A stretch of DNA of 64,000 nucleotides from Adiantum capillus-veneris (Eukaryota; Streptophyta; Polypodiopsida; Polypodiales; Pteridaceae), in assembly GCA_014529385.2 (NCBI GenBank), contig CM043968.1:25907513-25971512 (forward strand). Reading direction: 5' to 3'. The position numbers and the translations under genes are program-made. Below the pieces are notes generated by a model. That model did no database searches. It worked only from the letters and a program-made list of their open reading frames with translations, and had not been told where the DNA came from. This document shows, in pieces, positions 36,573 to 50,551 of the stretch (position 1 is the first letter of the stretch; each line of letters starts with the position of its first letter).

Positions 36573-37477
36573 TGTTAACTGAGTCAACGTCAGTTAACAG
36601 AAGCTGTTAAAGATCAAAGACGTACGAATGCACATTGAAGATCAACATGAAGAACCAGTAAAGATTGGAGTTACACATTTTTCACGTTTTCCCAAAATGG
36701 TTACGTATTGTAAATTCTCGATTTATTTCAAGCCATTGTAATATTTTAAGGTGTTACGGGCTCAATGGGAGTTCCAAGCTATAAAGAATAGGACAATTAC
36801 TGTGCCTAGGATGCAGATTCACTAAGTGGTGGAGCCCTAAAGGCCTTGGGTGCCTGGACATTGCATATTTTTAATCTAAGTATATAAGGCAGTGTGTAAA
36901 AGAAATTAGGGTCCTCAAGCTCATTTGTAGAGAGAGCTTGAGGTGTGTGGCTATGGAGTCCTTGAGCTTCTCCTTGCTCATGAGACTTGATTAACATTAA
37001 TCAATGATTCATTCGCTCTCACTATGCCTCTCTCATGCTTTTTATGATTGCCTATGATGTTTAGATTAGCTAGAGCTACACTAATTAGTGGTTAATCCCT
37101 CTCTAATCTTGTGTGATTGCCCTCTTTTGCTTGTGTGTGCATGTAGGTTTCATTGAAGTGTGGTGCTTGATAGATCTATGTGTGTTTTCTTGCGATTAGT
37201 GTGGTGCATGATAGGATTAGTGTTGTGTGCGTCTTGCAATCAGTATGTGTGATTGGGTTGATTAGAGGTGAAGAGAAGTGGATATGGAGATTGCCCTTCA
37301 TTGCGGCTTCGCTCCTCCATAGGCCGAGAAGCTCACCTCGTAGAGTTGACCATTTGTGTTGCCACGATTAACTCACTAACTGTGTAAGTGTTTCCATGCT
37401 CTAGCCGGGTAGCTCATCCCTCCGGATTGATAATTTTGTTGGTCATTGGAGCTATTGCAACGATGGGACCCCCAACA
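36573..37477 (+). mobile_element. 5' LTR of a different gypsy-like element
   Basis: Begins TGTTAACTGAG and ends CCCCCAACA, about 905 bp, with a TATA box TATATAAGGC at about 36881. It is followed at once by a primer-binding site. The left edge lies in an 11-bp perfect inverted repeat with a 7-nt spacer (CTGTTAACTGA at 36572-36582, TCAGTTAACAG at 36590-36600). Confidence 0.75.
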
Positions 37478-37497
37478 TTTGGCGCCGCTGTCAAGGA
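37478..37497 (+). other. Primer-binding site (tRNA-Asp type)
   Basis: TTTGGCGCCGCTGTCAAGGA, a near match to the plant gypsy site TGGCGCCGTTGCCGGGGA, placed right after the LTR. Confidence 0.75.
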
Positions 37498-40720
<3,223 letters not shown>

Positions 40721-40729
40721 AGAGTTCAA

Positions 40730-41420
40730 GTACAGCAGGACAAGCCAATAGCAGTGGCAGCACAAGTGCAACTGCAATCGACCAGATTTTACAACTATAT
40801 GGCTACAATGGAGACAAAGTCTTGTACACAGATTCAGAAGGCCACAGATATCTAATAAGCAATAAAAGCAGCACAGAAGCCAAGATCCTGTTGATCAGAG
40901 TAAAGCCAGATTCAGAAAACTCCCAGATGTTCACAGACTTCACTGGAGCAGGTATTACAAGCTCAAAGATGAAGTGCAGATAGAAGTGCAAAAAATCAAC
41001 CCAAGTGTTTATCCAGAAATCTGCACAAGTCCACAAAGCCTTCATTTGGTGCATATGCAATCAGGGTCATTGTACATGGATTACAGTGGTCAGATCTATA
41101 GTCGAGAGCCAGAATTGCAAGATCCAACAGATCAATCAATTGAAGCCAGTCTAATTGGAGAACCAAGCCAAAGACGGTACAAAGGTCAAGACGGAGCAAT
41201 CTACAGCTTGATGCTTAGTGTTCTAAAAGAAGATGCCAGCAACTTGGCAAGTACAGAAGCTGAAACTTCTCTTCAAGAGTTTGACATGATAGAGCCAAAT
41301 GAAATACCACCAGTCATGGCGTATTGCTCAGATTGTGGACAAAAAGGTGGACACTTTTTTGAATATTGTCCAAGAAATCCAAACAACAGAGACATATCAA
41401 CTGCCAAGCAAGGTACATAG
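40730..41420 (+). pseudogene. gag-like protein with zinc knuckle
   Basis: A coding-like stretch at about 40735-40980 contains LYGYNGDKVLYTDSEGHRYL. In a shifted frame, 40974-41420 contains HMQSGSLYMDYSGQIYSRE and ends with a CCHC knuckle CSDCGQKGGHFFEYC (CX2CX5HX4C). The two LYxDxxGxxY phrases suggest an internal repeat. The knuckle and position behind an LTR, PBS and leader support gag. The frame change near 40975 and the stop at 41418 indicate decay. Confidence 0.55.
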
Positions 41421-41700
41421 CAAATTGAAAAATCTTGATGTAAGTGCATTTAACTCGTCACTTTCAATGCAATCAGATGATTCTGCATTACCATTGGAAG
41501 CACCAGTAAAAACATTGCAAGTTCAAAATGAGCATAAAGATGCACAGACACCTGAAAAGCTTGAAATTGATTCTTTGAACAACAAATTCTTGCATGAATT
41601 TAATAAAGGTGTCGAGACATCACCAAAGGTTGAAAAAACTGTTAAATTTGCAAATGATTTTGCACCACTGACACAAGTGTGCAATCATTCACAAGTTTAA
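41405..41700 (+). pseudogene. Post-gag coding remnant
   Basis: About 98 codons in the frame next to the knuckle ORF (KLKNLDVSAFNSSLSMQSDD, then ETSPKVEKTVKFANDFAPL). Composition is coding-like, but no domain is recognised. Nothing of protease, RT or integrase follows, so the element is truncated here. Confidence 0.4.
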
Positions 41701-43338
41701 AGGACACATCAAAGAGAATGATGTTAGTTTTTGTTAAGTATGGAGCCTGATTTACCCTTGTAATTTTCTGTGGTAAAAGCGCACATTTGTAAGGCTCCCA
41801 TTATGAGGAGAAGTCATCTTTCGTGAAGGAAAATCACTCAACGGAAACAAAAATTTTCACGGCCAATAATCCCCTCACCGGAATATTCCTTTTCATTCGA
41901 GAATCTTTGCATGATTCTCAGGGTTGCGATTAGTGCTCATGCGAGCTATCATTCTATATGGTAAGAAGTCCTGAAAAGGGAACAGAATCAACATAAATAG
42001 AAGTATAAAATAGTAATTGTAATATTTTTGGGCCTGCAAACCTTCAACCGGCAAAATCAAAGACTATAGTAGCCGTGAGCAGGGAACCAGAAAAAGAGTC
42101 TAAAAGGGACCACCTAAGACCAGTCAACCGGTCAAGGGATTACAGATTGTGGGTCCAACTTAGAACTCAATTTTGAAGAGAATTTCCAAAGCCAGCATCC
42201 CGGTTTTCTTAAAAAAGAAAAACCTTATGTATAGGATGTGTGTGTAGCTATTAAATCTTAACTCATAAGACATAATTGAACTTTTACATTCAAAAGACAG
42301 CTGACAATGGAATCAAGGAATAGATATGTACAAAAACAACTCAGTATTAGAATTATTTAAGTACAATGTTTTTACGAAAGAGATCCCCTTTTAGTATGCA
42401 AAAAGTAAAAGAACTTCCCAATTCATCAATGAGTGTTTCATCCAAAGTAGGATAGCTTGCCAAAGTAAAGAAACCTTCCAAGATAAGATAGAGTCCTTAC
42501 CTGCATCCATCCAAACAAGACAACAACTCAGTTAGCCTTGGATGTGTTTTACAGGTATCAATGGACCATACCAATTGTTATCCATGTCCATCTTAAAAAA
42601 CTTTTTTACTTTAAACAAGCTAGGTCATTAGTAAAACTTTTATGTTTATAGTCTTAATTATTACCTCCAATCTAAGTGGCAGATTCCCTCTTCTAATCAG
42701 AGTGGTATAATCCCCCAAGAACCCAAACTACATGAGTTTATTTATCTGTCATATTAGTGAGGTTTTATTGGTAACATAAGCAAAGAAATTTACTTCTAAT
42801 TATAGAACTGATGCTGCAATACTCTTTACGAATGGAGTCCAATGCAATTTAATCTTTTAGTCATCAACTAATGGCTAGCCAAGTGGTAGAGGCCTAGCCC
42901 GTCCAAAACAAGACAAATTGTGAATGTAAATGCTGTAAAGCAATGTTGCAATCAACCATAATGATCAGGTCGTTCAAAGTATGTCACGGATCATGTTCCA
43001 ACCCATGAAAGCAACATAAACCAGTACATAGGTCCAAAAATGCAATAGTTTAGCATTACCTCCATACGACAGGTTTTTCCAAGTGACAAAAAGCGGTAGA
43101 TAACATGCCATACAATACTACCAGCGGGCTGAACTAGTAGTAGGAACCCATCTTTAAAGAGGAACAATCTTTAAAGAGCCATTCCTCGATTTCTTTCCAC
43201 ATGCTAAGCCAAAAGAAACTGCCATATACTTACCTTCAGAAAGAGTAGAACAGTGAACTTCTTACAACAACCATTAGCAGCCCCCCTAAAAAAACGGAGG
43301 GTTATGCCCAGCCATGTTGCCAAGTGTGAACGATGTCC

Positions 43339-43560
43339 ACTTTTCCCATACTGTGAGTTAGCACAGTAATACAAGGTACCCAACGACTTGAATGCTACAA
43401 AGGCTAAGAATAACTTTTCCCATACTGTGAGTTAGCACAGTAATACAAGGTACCCAACGACTTGAATGCTACAAAGGCTAAGAATAACTTTTCCCATACT
43501 GTGAGTTAGCACAGTAATACAAGGTACCCAACGACTTGAATGCTACAAAGGCTAAGAATA
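43339..43560 (+). repeat. 74-bp tandem repeat, three identical copies
   Basis: Units start at 43339, 43413 and 43487 (acttttcccatactgtgagt and following bases), with no differences that I can find. This is a recent triplication. Confidence 0.95.
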
Positions 43561-44400
43561 ACTTCTTTTTATTGAAAAAACCGGTTTTAATGCCGAAAAT
43601 CAGATTTGACTATAGTTGAAAAAACCTGCAGCGGCTTGGAAAAATCCCAAAAATACATAGTAGAGTAATGTATGTTGCACACAGTTTCTTTCCAAAAAAA
43701 TAGTAGGAAGAAACCCCTCGAATGTAATCAAACAGTGGATGTCAGCTAATTTTAGCAACCAAATCCCATGCTAAGTACCATCATACCCTTAATGTTCAAG
43801 AGTAGTATGCATAGTGTACAAGAGCCATAGTGTAACGACTGTCGAAAAAAACCAGTCACGACTGCAAGCAAAAGAAAACCTCCACAATTCTTATTGAAGA
43901 CCTCATTCCCTATTGTGCTAATAAAATGGCAGGGTACTGCTTATTGCTCAGATTTTCAAACAAAACCAGCAGAGCAAGGCAAGTAAAGGCCAGAGAAAAA
44001 CCTGAGATGTTTGAGTGGTGAGCTCCATAGCTCAATCCATGAAGCAGGTAACAACACACAACAAAACAAATCACGGGCTAAGTGAGGGGCAAGGTGTGCC
44101 CTCACCTTGTTTAAATAGGGTGGAATGCATGTCCTCTGAGCTTGAGTAATGAGTGAGCCAAGCCGTCCTCCATTGCGTGAAATCATCAAACGGCACGTAG
44201 ATACCCTTGCGCGGGGAGATTCATAGCCAGAGAGAAGAAGAGGCCGCCTTCTCAACGTAATGAGAACAGAGAGTTACTCACGCTCGACACTCTAGAAGAA
44301 ACTTATACGCTTTATTGTTCAAGGGCCGGGTCCCATTATATGGCATGTTATTAAGCAGTAAAAACTGTCCCATCAATTTTCTGGGCAAGATCAATGTCGG

Positions 44401-44455
44401 AGGAGGGGGGGGGGGGAGAGAGAGATAAATTGTAATCAGAATACCTATAGTACCA

Positions 44456-44547
<92 letters not shown>

Positions 44548-44560
44548 ACCCGCGCGTCCG
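44401..44560. repeat. G-run, GA patch and (GT)n microsatellite
   Basis: A G-rich run (about 44402-44416) leads into gagagaga. (TG)n runs at 44458-44546, then a cgcgcg patch and a short TG tail. Confidence 0.9.
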
Positions 44561-46192
44561 TGTGTGTGTGTAGCTGTTTTAACTTTAATAAATACACACC
44601 AAAGAACAAGACATTCAACAGACGACTGGCTAAATATGTCTAGGAAAAGATTAGTACAGAAACAACTCAGTCTTTGATTCATAACTATACAGCATAATAA
44701 GAATGAAGTATCATTCCAAATGAGTTTATACAAAGGTATCAAAACTATCCCAGTTGAATCATCAAGTGTTTTCAAAGTCGGACTACAGCAAGCTAAACCT
44801 TTTTAAGCCAATATAGAATTTTCACCTGCATACATATAGTCAAGACAATAGATATGTTAGACTTTGCTACGTATGGCATGCTTCAAAGAACCTATCAGTT
44901 CTTATCCATGTCAAACATAAAAATTATTAGACTAGCTACTATCCTATACATTAAGGTAGATAATATCTCAAGGTTTTTTTGTATAAAAGTAATCCTACCA
45001 TAATTGCTTCACATGTTACTAACAGTTCTTCTTTATAATGACCATTTACTGTGAGAAGCAGTCGTCTATACCATATCATTCTAAGTATTTCCTTAGCTAA
45101 ACATTGTATGAAAACAACAAAAGTTTTTTTTTATAGTTTTTTTCAAGCTCAGTGAGCACGCCCCAAGTACAATTATCCAGTTTTAAGCCATATATGGCCC
45201 GAAGAAATCCAGCATATTTTGTGCTTGAAGCCAAATTTCAATATTTTATTTATGTTAAACCATAGAGACCAACTGAGCAGATTTGCCTAGATCATAAAAG
45301 ATATTTTCTCAAAAAATTTAAGTAAAACTGCAACTACTAGTGCACCAAAACCATGTAGTAAAGTATCACCAAAAAAACCGAAGTAAGCTAGTTGTAAAAT
45401 AGTTTCGGAACTAAGCCAGACAAAAAAGGCCAACCAGTGTGATCAGCAGTCAAGGTGTAGGTAAATCAAAGCAAACAAGTACCCCTACCTTATTATTGTA
45501 CTTTTCTCAGTATTGTATTTCCCCACTGTTAAAATATGCCTCAAGGTCCAACCCATCAAGGCGAGAATCAACTAGGGTTATTATTCGACCAATTTTTAGG
45601 CCAGATATCAAGAACCTGAAGTTACTGAGTCATCCAATATTTTGCAGCAGGTTATGCATATTACAAGCACTATACTACATTCCATAAAGAGTTCCCTTTG
45701 AAACTAAAGAAAAAGCTGAACCATTACCTCAGAGAAGTACCAACCAAAGCCAAAGAAGTATCAGCCAGAGCCAGAGTAACACTATACCCATTTTAGTCAA
45801 AATCTTAGTTTATGCCAAATCTCAAGTAGTAAAGCATAAAGAACCAGAATATGTATGTATATAAAAGGTTTTTATGGCAATACCATCACCAAGAACTAGA
45901 TATAGTGTAAACATGAAAAAGGGGACCAGATCTAAGCCAGGCATCCAAGCAATAAGCAGAAGCTCAGATTTATTGTAAGTCAAAGCAAACAGTAAAGTAT
46001 CAAAACCAGATTATATTTTATGGTAGCATCATCACTTGATGTAGTGGAATAAGTATGTAAAAAACCAAATCTAAGCCAGATATCCAAGCAACAGGTGAAG
46101 GTTAGATGTTTTGTAATCATCATTACTCCAGATATCATAAAGGATCCCCTTTCAGAGACATAACAGCCAAGGTCAGAGAAGTATTTAACTAG

Positions 46193-46890
46193 AGGGATAA
46201 AGGTTCCACAGGAAGAGCAAGTCCTTGTGAAAGGGGAACAATCTGCAAACATATCATAAGTTAGAATTCCAACTTCTAGGACGAGGAGTCTAGACCTGAG
46301 GAACAAATGCACCCAGTTACATCTTTTTGAATTTTACAGCCCTATGAAGACAGGGCCTAGCCCTATAAGAGACACAAGGGAAGGTTTTTTCTATATCTTT
46401 AGCTAGACGAAGTTTTTCTGAAATCAAAGCTCTTTTTTCAAGGTCAGAACAGACTTTCATTCTTGCAGTGAGCTTTCCCACAACCTGGTAAACAGAAGTA
46501 ATAAATAAAGTAAAGGATAATATCTAACAAGAGTGAAAAAATAAATAAATAAATAAATAAAACGTGGTATGGTAGTGCTAGCAACCTTATCACCAGTCAG
46601 GTTTAAAAAAACACAGGGGCTGTGTGATAGCACCCCACCCTATAAGAGTATAATCATTATACTATCATAGGCGAAAGATTCTAGAAACATAGTCTGAGAG
46701 AGACCAACCAACCAGTCAATCCCCTTTTGCGTTTATTGTGTGTGTAGCAGTTTTAAATCTAAATACATATACGCAAACGAACACGAGTTGTTCACAGACC
46801 ATGAATTCTAGAAAAGTACAGTGGTATTGCACAATAATTTATTTGCAGTTGAAAATAAATTTTGTACAAGGTAATGAAGATAACAAGATA
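46193..46890 (-). repeat. Left direct repeat of the Penelope-like locus
   Basis: 698 bp, about 98% identical to 52412-53117 in the same orientation, with a few small indels. It contains candidate exon 2 of the RT gene (46376-46484) and the first 50 nt of the RT exon (46193-46242, CSPFTRTCSSC), then stops abruptly. Partial head-to-tail repeats that include the 5' coding end (pseudo-LTRs) are typical of Penelope-like elements. Confidence 0.88.
46376..46484 (-). CDS. Candidate exon 2 of the Penelope-like gene (left copy)
   Basis: On the minus strand an acceptor (GTTTACCAG) at 46485-46486 is followed by 36 codons plus one base (VVGKLTARMKVC, then EKRALISEKLRLAKDIEKTF), then a donor GTGTCT. Its phase fits both the exon at 48714-48770 (phase 0) and the RT exon behind TTTGCAG at 46243-46244. 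The right repeat has the same exon at 52599-52707 with one visible amino-acid change (Leu/Pro). It is charged and helical in character, with no known domain. Confidence 0.4.
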
Positions 46891-48713
46891 TAGTTCAAGA
46901 ATCCATAAACCCAAATTCTGGGAAAATTTGCGTCACATTAAGATATCCTCCATTTGTTAAGAACTAGACAATTTAATCAAGGAAGGTAGCCCTCACCTGC
47001 ACCCATAGCCACAAGAAAACAGTTCGTTAGCACGTGACTGTACGCAGGTGATGCAGGGCATCCTAGTTGTTATCCATGTCACCTTAAAAAAAACATATTG
47101 TTCTTAACAAGTATTTTGTTTAGTTTTGAAATAAACCATTCTTTGGCAAATTTTGCCAATCTGATAAAGGAAATTGCACACCATAAAGTAGCAATGTATC
47201 TGTTCATTCCTCAATTTAATATACATATATCTCTCTTTTTTTTAAACCATATTTTTCTAAATCTTTTGATATATATTTTTAAAAAAACTACATTTCTCAA
47301 GAAATATTAATGCTTATCAAGTCCTGTCTTGTTATATTGTATCACTAGCCAGAAATAGACATTTGTTTTAATTAAAAAATATAAGGCACTAGGTGAGTCA
47401 GTCCTTCGATCAGACTCGGACCTGGTCTGAGACAGATACGACATATAAAAAACCAGAACAGATCCATATAAAAGGGAGTTTATATGACTTTCCATAAAAC
47501 CGAGGATTTTATAACCTATTCCTAGAAGCACTATTGTATATACTGCAAGATGCTTAGGTTAGAGTCAGCTCCTATATTTTTGAGTGTTTTTTTTTTAATC
47601 CAGTAAATGAAGACCAACAAATTTTATATAATAGCCAAGGTTCCAACCCAGCCAAGCCATATATAACTCAATTCCCCAGTTGAAGTAAAGGTAATTTACC
47701 GAACAGTATCAAAAGAAACATCATCTTATGTGAAAAAAACCAGAATCTTGGAACCAGTTTTAATAAATCCAGTATGTGCTGCAATACTTTAGCTCAATAT
47801 ACAAACCGAGTATGTATTACCACTCATATTCAATAACGGATGTGTAGCAACTCTTAGCTTTATCATGAATAAGAGAACGAGCACTAAGAGAAGTCAGGAC
47901 GCCTTTACAGAAACCAGTATAAAGTGCCCTCAAACAAGTGTTCCGCAGATCTAATGCAATAGGAGCCTTACCAAGAGATTTAAATTTATCAAGTGAATGT
48001 AATTTTATACACAGGACAGCAGTAAATTAGTGAAGCCATAATCCAAAATATCAAATCCACATTATATGATCATTACAACTCATTTTATTTGTGAGTTTCT
48101 GGGTTTTTTTAAATTTTTACACGAGTTAATTTAATCTATTGAGCAGATTTTTAACCAAATCTTAACATCTTCGCACCAATATACAATTACATTCTAAAAA
48201 GTACAGACAATACTCTTTCCTTAGTAGCAACAACGGCCTCTTACCTGGTAGTTTCCCCCAATTTTTTTTAAAAAACAGAATTTTTCTCATAGACCAGTTT
48301 TACGGCACTTTATACGGCAACATGCATACAACTCCCATCATTCACAAAAATCCAGGCAATACTTAGTTTAACCGAGCCTTTCACTCAGTTTCCAGAACCA
48401 GGTTGCAACTTAATTATTTGTTTATTTTACGACATCGACCATCATTAGTCAAAGAAATATATAATTTCCAAACTGTCACACAGCAGCAAAAGAGTACCTA
48501 CACATTCATTAATCTCCAAAAGACCAGTAAAAAGTATCCGGAACAAGTTTCCAAATTTTCAAATCATTTCATCAACAAAGCTTCAGAGTGACATATTAGC
48601 TTTAGGTTAAATATACGGTAACAGACTACCTGGTTTTTTTTTAAGAATTTCAAAAAACCAGTTACAGCGAAGCTACAGAGATTCCAAATGTAAGACAAGG
48701 AATTTTATAAAAC

Positions 48714-48770
48714 CTGTAGATTAGGAGACGACGAAGCGTCCACAGTATCCTTCACGTTCTTTTTCGGCAT
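48714..48770 (-). CDS. Candidate exon 1 (MPKKNVKDTVDASSSPNLQ)
   Basis: ATG at 48770 with 19 codons to a CAG/GT donor at 48712-48713. The end phase is 0. Upstream on the minus strand is TATAAAA (48879-48885), about 110 bp before the ATG, without intervening upstream ATG stops that I noticed. The product is basic at the N-terminus (PKK) and Ser-rich. A 2.2-kb intron would connect it to exon 2 at 46484. This model rests on splice-like words and compatible phases. Confidence 0.35.
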
Positions 48771-48870
48771 GATTGAGCACCCAGTAGGAAGTATCCACTC
48801 ACCCACACAGTATAGAATGCACACAAGTGAATACAGTACGATGCCAAGTGAGTAAGAGTACTCACAATTT

Positions 48871-49690
48871 TAGGGGGCTTTTATACATTGCTGAAGAGAA
48901 TTGGGAGCAGATCCGCCACTGTCACAGTCCTGCTACAAAGTTAGATGCCACCCATACGGGCCAGATACTCAGGGATAGTCCCCGCTGAAGATCCGGTATG
49001 ACCTTACATCAGTATATGCGACTATACTCACAAGCCACCTCAACCCTAGCGCAGGCACAAGACGTGTTGCAGGCAGCCTGACACAACAGAGAGGTAAAAA
49101 TACGCTACAGAGTGTAAATGGAGAGAGAGAGAGAGATGTGCTATTTACCTTAAAGCAAGGTCACATCATAAAATATCTAGTCTTATAATGTATACCTATT
49201 GGACACACCAAAGCCGTCGATACCCGGTTCAATTCGACCATCGAGATTTTTTAACCTGGCTCAGGTTTAGCCACACATCCCAATATAAAATCCACACACC
49301 ATAATCCTCGGCATATGTCATGCATCCATCAACTGGGTACAGTATATAGAGATGTTTATTTACCTTAAAGCAAGGTCACATCAAATAAATATCTAGTCAC
49401 ATACAGAATACCAACTAGAAACCCCAATGCAGTCGATACCCGGTTTGAATCGACTATCGAGCTTTTTTTTTAAAAAAACAGGCTCAGTTTTAACCCACAC
49501 ATCCTAGCTATCCACAAACCAATATACTCGGCTTAAGTCAAGTATCCAATAACTGGGGTACAGTATCCAGCAAGGAACTAAACAGTGTACGATATGCTGC
49601 ATATTAACAACACATTTTTTTGATTAATTCATACTTCCAATTTTGATTCAAAGTCAGAAAGTGAGTCTATAAAAGCCAGAAGACACTAAT
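48871..49690. promoter_or_regulatory. Divergent TATA boxes with a 215-bp tandem duplication between
   Basis: A minus-strand TATA (rc of ttttata at 48879-48885) and a plus-strand CTATAAAAGCC (about 49669-49680) face away from each other about 790 bp apart. Between them a 215-bp unit is present twice, 49130-49345 and 49346-49575 (both with taccttaaagcaaggtcaca and 'gtcgatacccggtt'), about 70-75% similar. Likely a bidirectional promoter region of the Penelope-like unit. Activity is inferred. Confidence 0.4.
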
Positions 49691-49779
49691 ATATAAACCA
49701 ATCAAAGGTAGCAGTAAGGAGTAACTGTACAAGGGTAATATACATATCCGCATGTTTGCATATCAAGAGTGCTAAAAAA

Positions 49780-50295
49780 ATGGCCTACAATCAAGAACTG
49801 GTTTTTTCCATAGCAAAAGCACACCTTTATCAATCAGGTGACTCTACACAGAGAACAACATTACTCCGTTATGAACTATATCTATTCCCACACTTAGGAA
49901 CCTCTGTTTCCCAGACTAAATGGTGGTCATACAAAGATCGAGTGACTCGTGTAACACTTTGGGGTCGTGAGCATTTTAGGAACAATATCAGATTGGCTAT
50001 GGTTACAGAAGCTCTGGGCCTAGGGCCACAGTATTATTAAGTAGAACATTCAATGAAGCCAGGTTTTTCAGAGCGATTATACCTGCTAGCCCAATTCCTT
50101 CCATCTCAAAAGATCTATTTGTATCGAAGTTATGGTCATCAAGTAAGAGGTTATTTTAACAGTACTCCACGCACACGGGAGTATGGGTTGGTCTTGGCAA
50201 CTCGTATTTTGCCCTTAAGAGAGCGCCCAAACACCTGCTATTACTGCAATAGCTGTTTGTGTGATCACGTAATGGGTGGTTTAATAGAGATGTAG
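49780..50295 (+). pseudogene. Unknown 171-codon ORF with one internal TAA
   Basis: From ATG 49780 (context AAAATGGCC) 86 codons run to TAA at 50038-50040. The same frame continues without change to TAG at 50293. Segments include LLRYELYLFPHLGTS, TLWGREHFRNNIRLAM, KPGFSERLYLLAQFLPSQK and a Cys-rich end CYYCNSCLCDHV that could bind a metal. It has its own TATA box about 100 bp upstream and is convergent with the RT gene. No family recognised. It does not show the GIY-YIG endonuclease motif expected in many Penelope-like elements. Confidence 0.45.
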
Positions 50296-50369
50296 ATGAG
50301 GAGCCACAAAAATACTTATCGGCCCTGCTTCTTTTTGTCCCTTGTGAGTCAGAAGAAAGAACTCAAGCT

Positions 50370-50373
<4 letters not shown>

Positions 50374-50445
<72 letters not shown>

Positions 50446-50451
50446 TGTGTG
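50374..50451. repeat. (GT)n microsatellite between convergent ORFs
   Basis: Near-perfect GT run between the stop of the plus-strand ORF and the end of the RT gene. The following 'gcccacccttt...' DNA has no features. Confidence 0.95.
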
Positions 50452-50551
50452 CCCACCCTTTCCTAGGCACCAAATCCTATGAGGTAGTAGACCCCATAGA
50501 ATAGGGGCCTACAACCTCGAGAAGTATTTGTATTATCAGGCGCAGGTTATG

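Larger units (their letters stand above)
42100..48710. repeat. Three diverged units of about 2.2 kb
   Basis: Two landmark blocks recur in the same order. Block 1 (GTGTGTAGC followed by a ttaaatct-like stretch) lies at about 42239, 44568 and 46737. Block 2 (ACCTGCA ... TTATCCATGTC) starts at about 42498, 44816 and 46995 and runs about 100 bp. Block 1 to block 2 distance is about 250-260 bp each time. On the minus strand block 2 ends in a good splice-donor-like GCAG then GT(A/G)A(G/A). No long frame is shared between copies. In the third unit both blocks lie within or just beside the Penelope-like repeat and its candidate intron 1. Confidence 0.6.

Noticed and set aside
42874-42980. tRNA gene suggested by a perfect A box (TAGCCAAGTGG)
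   Set aside because: No matching B box at tRNA distance and no cloverleaf with acceptor pairing.
43339-43560. CRISPR-like array
   Set aside because: Units are contiguous 74-bp tandem copies without unique spacers, and the DNA is eukaryotic.
43956-44255. 99-codon minus-strand frame next to a TATTTAAA word
   Set aside because: No recognisable motif, and other frames near it give short ORFs of similar quality. Not supported as a gene.
46193-46890. Hammerhead ribozyme, as found in many Penelope-like pseudo-LTRs
   Set aside because: I found CTGGTGA- and CTGAGAG-like words but not the CUGAUGA...GAAAC core with proper stems in the repeat. A covariance search could still find a variant.
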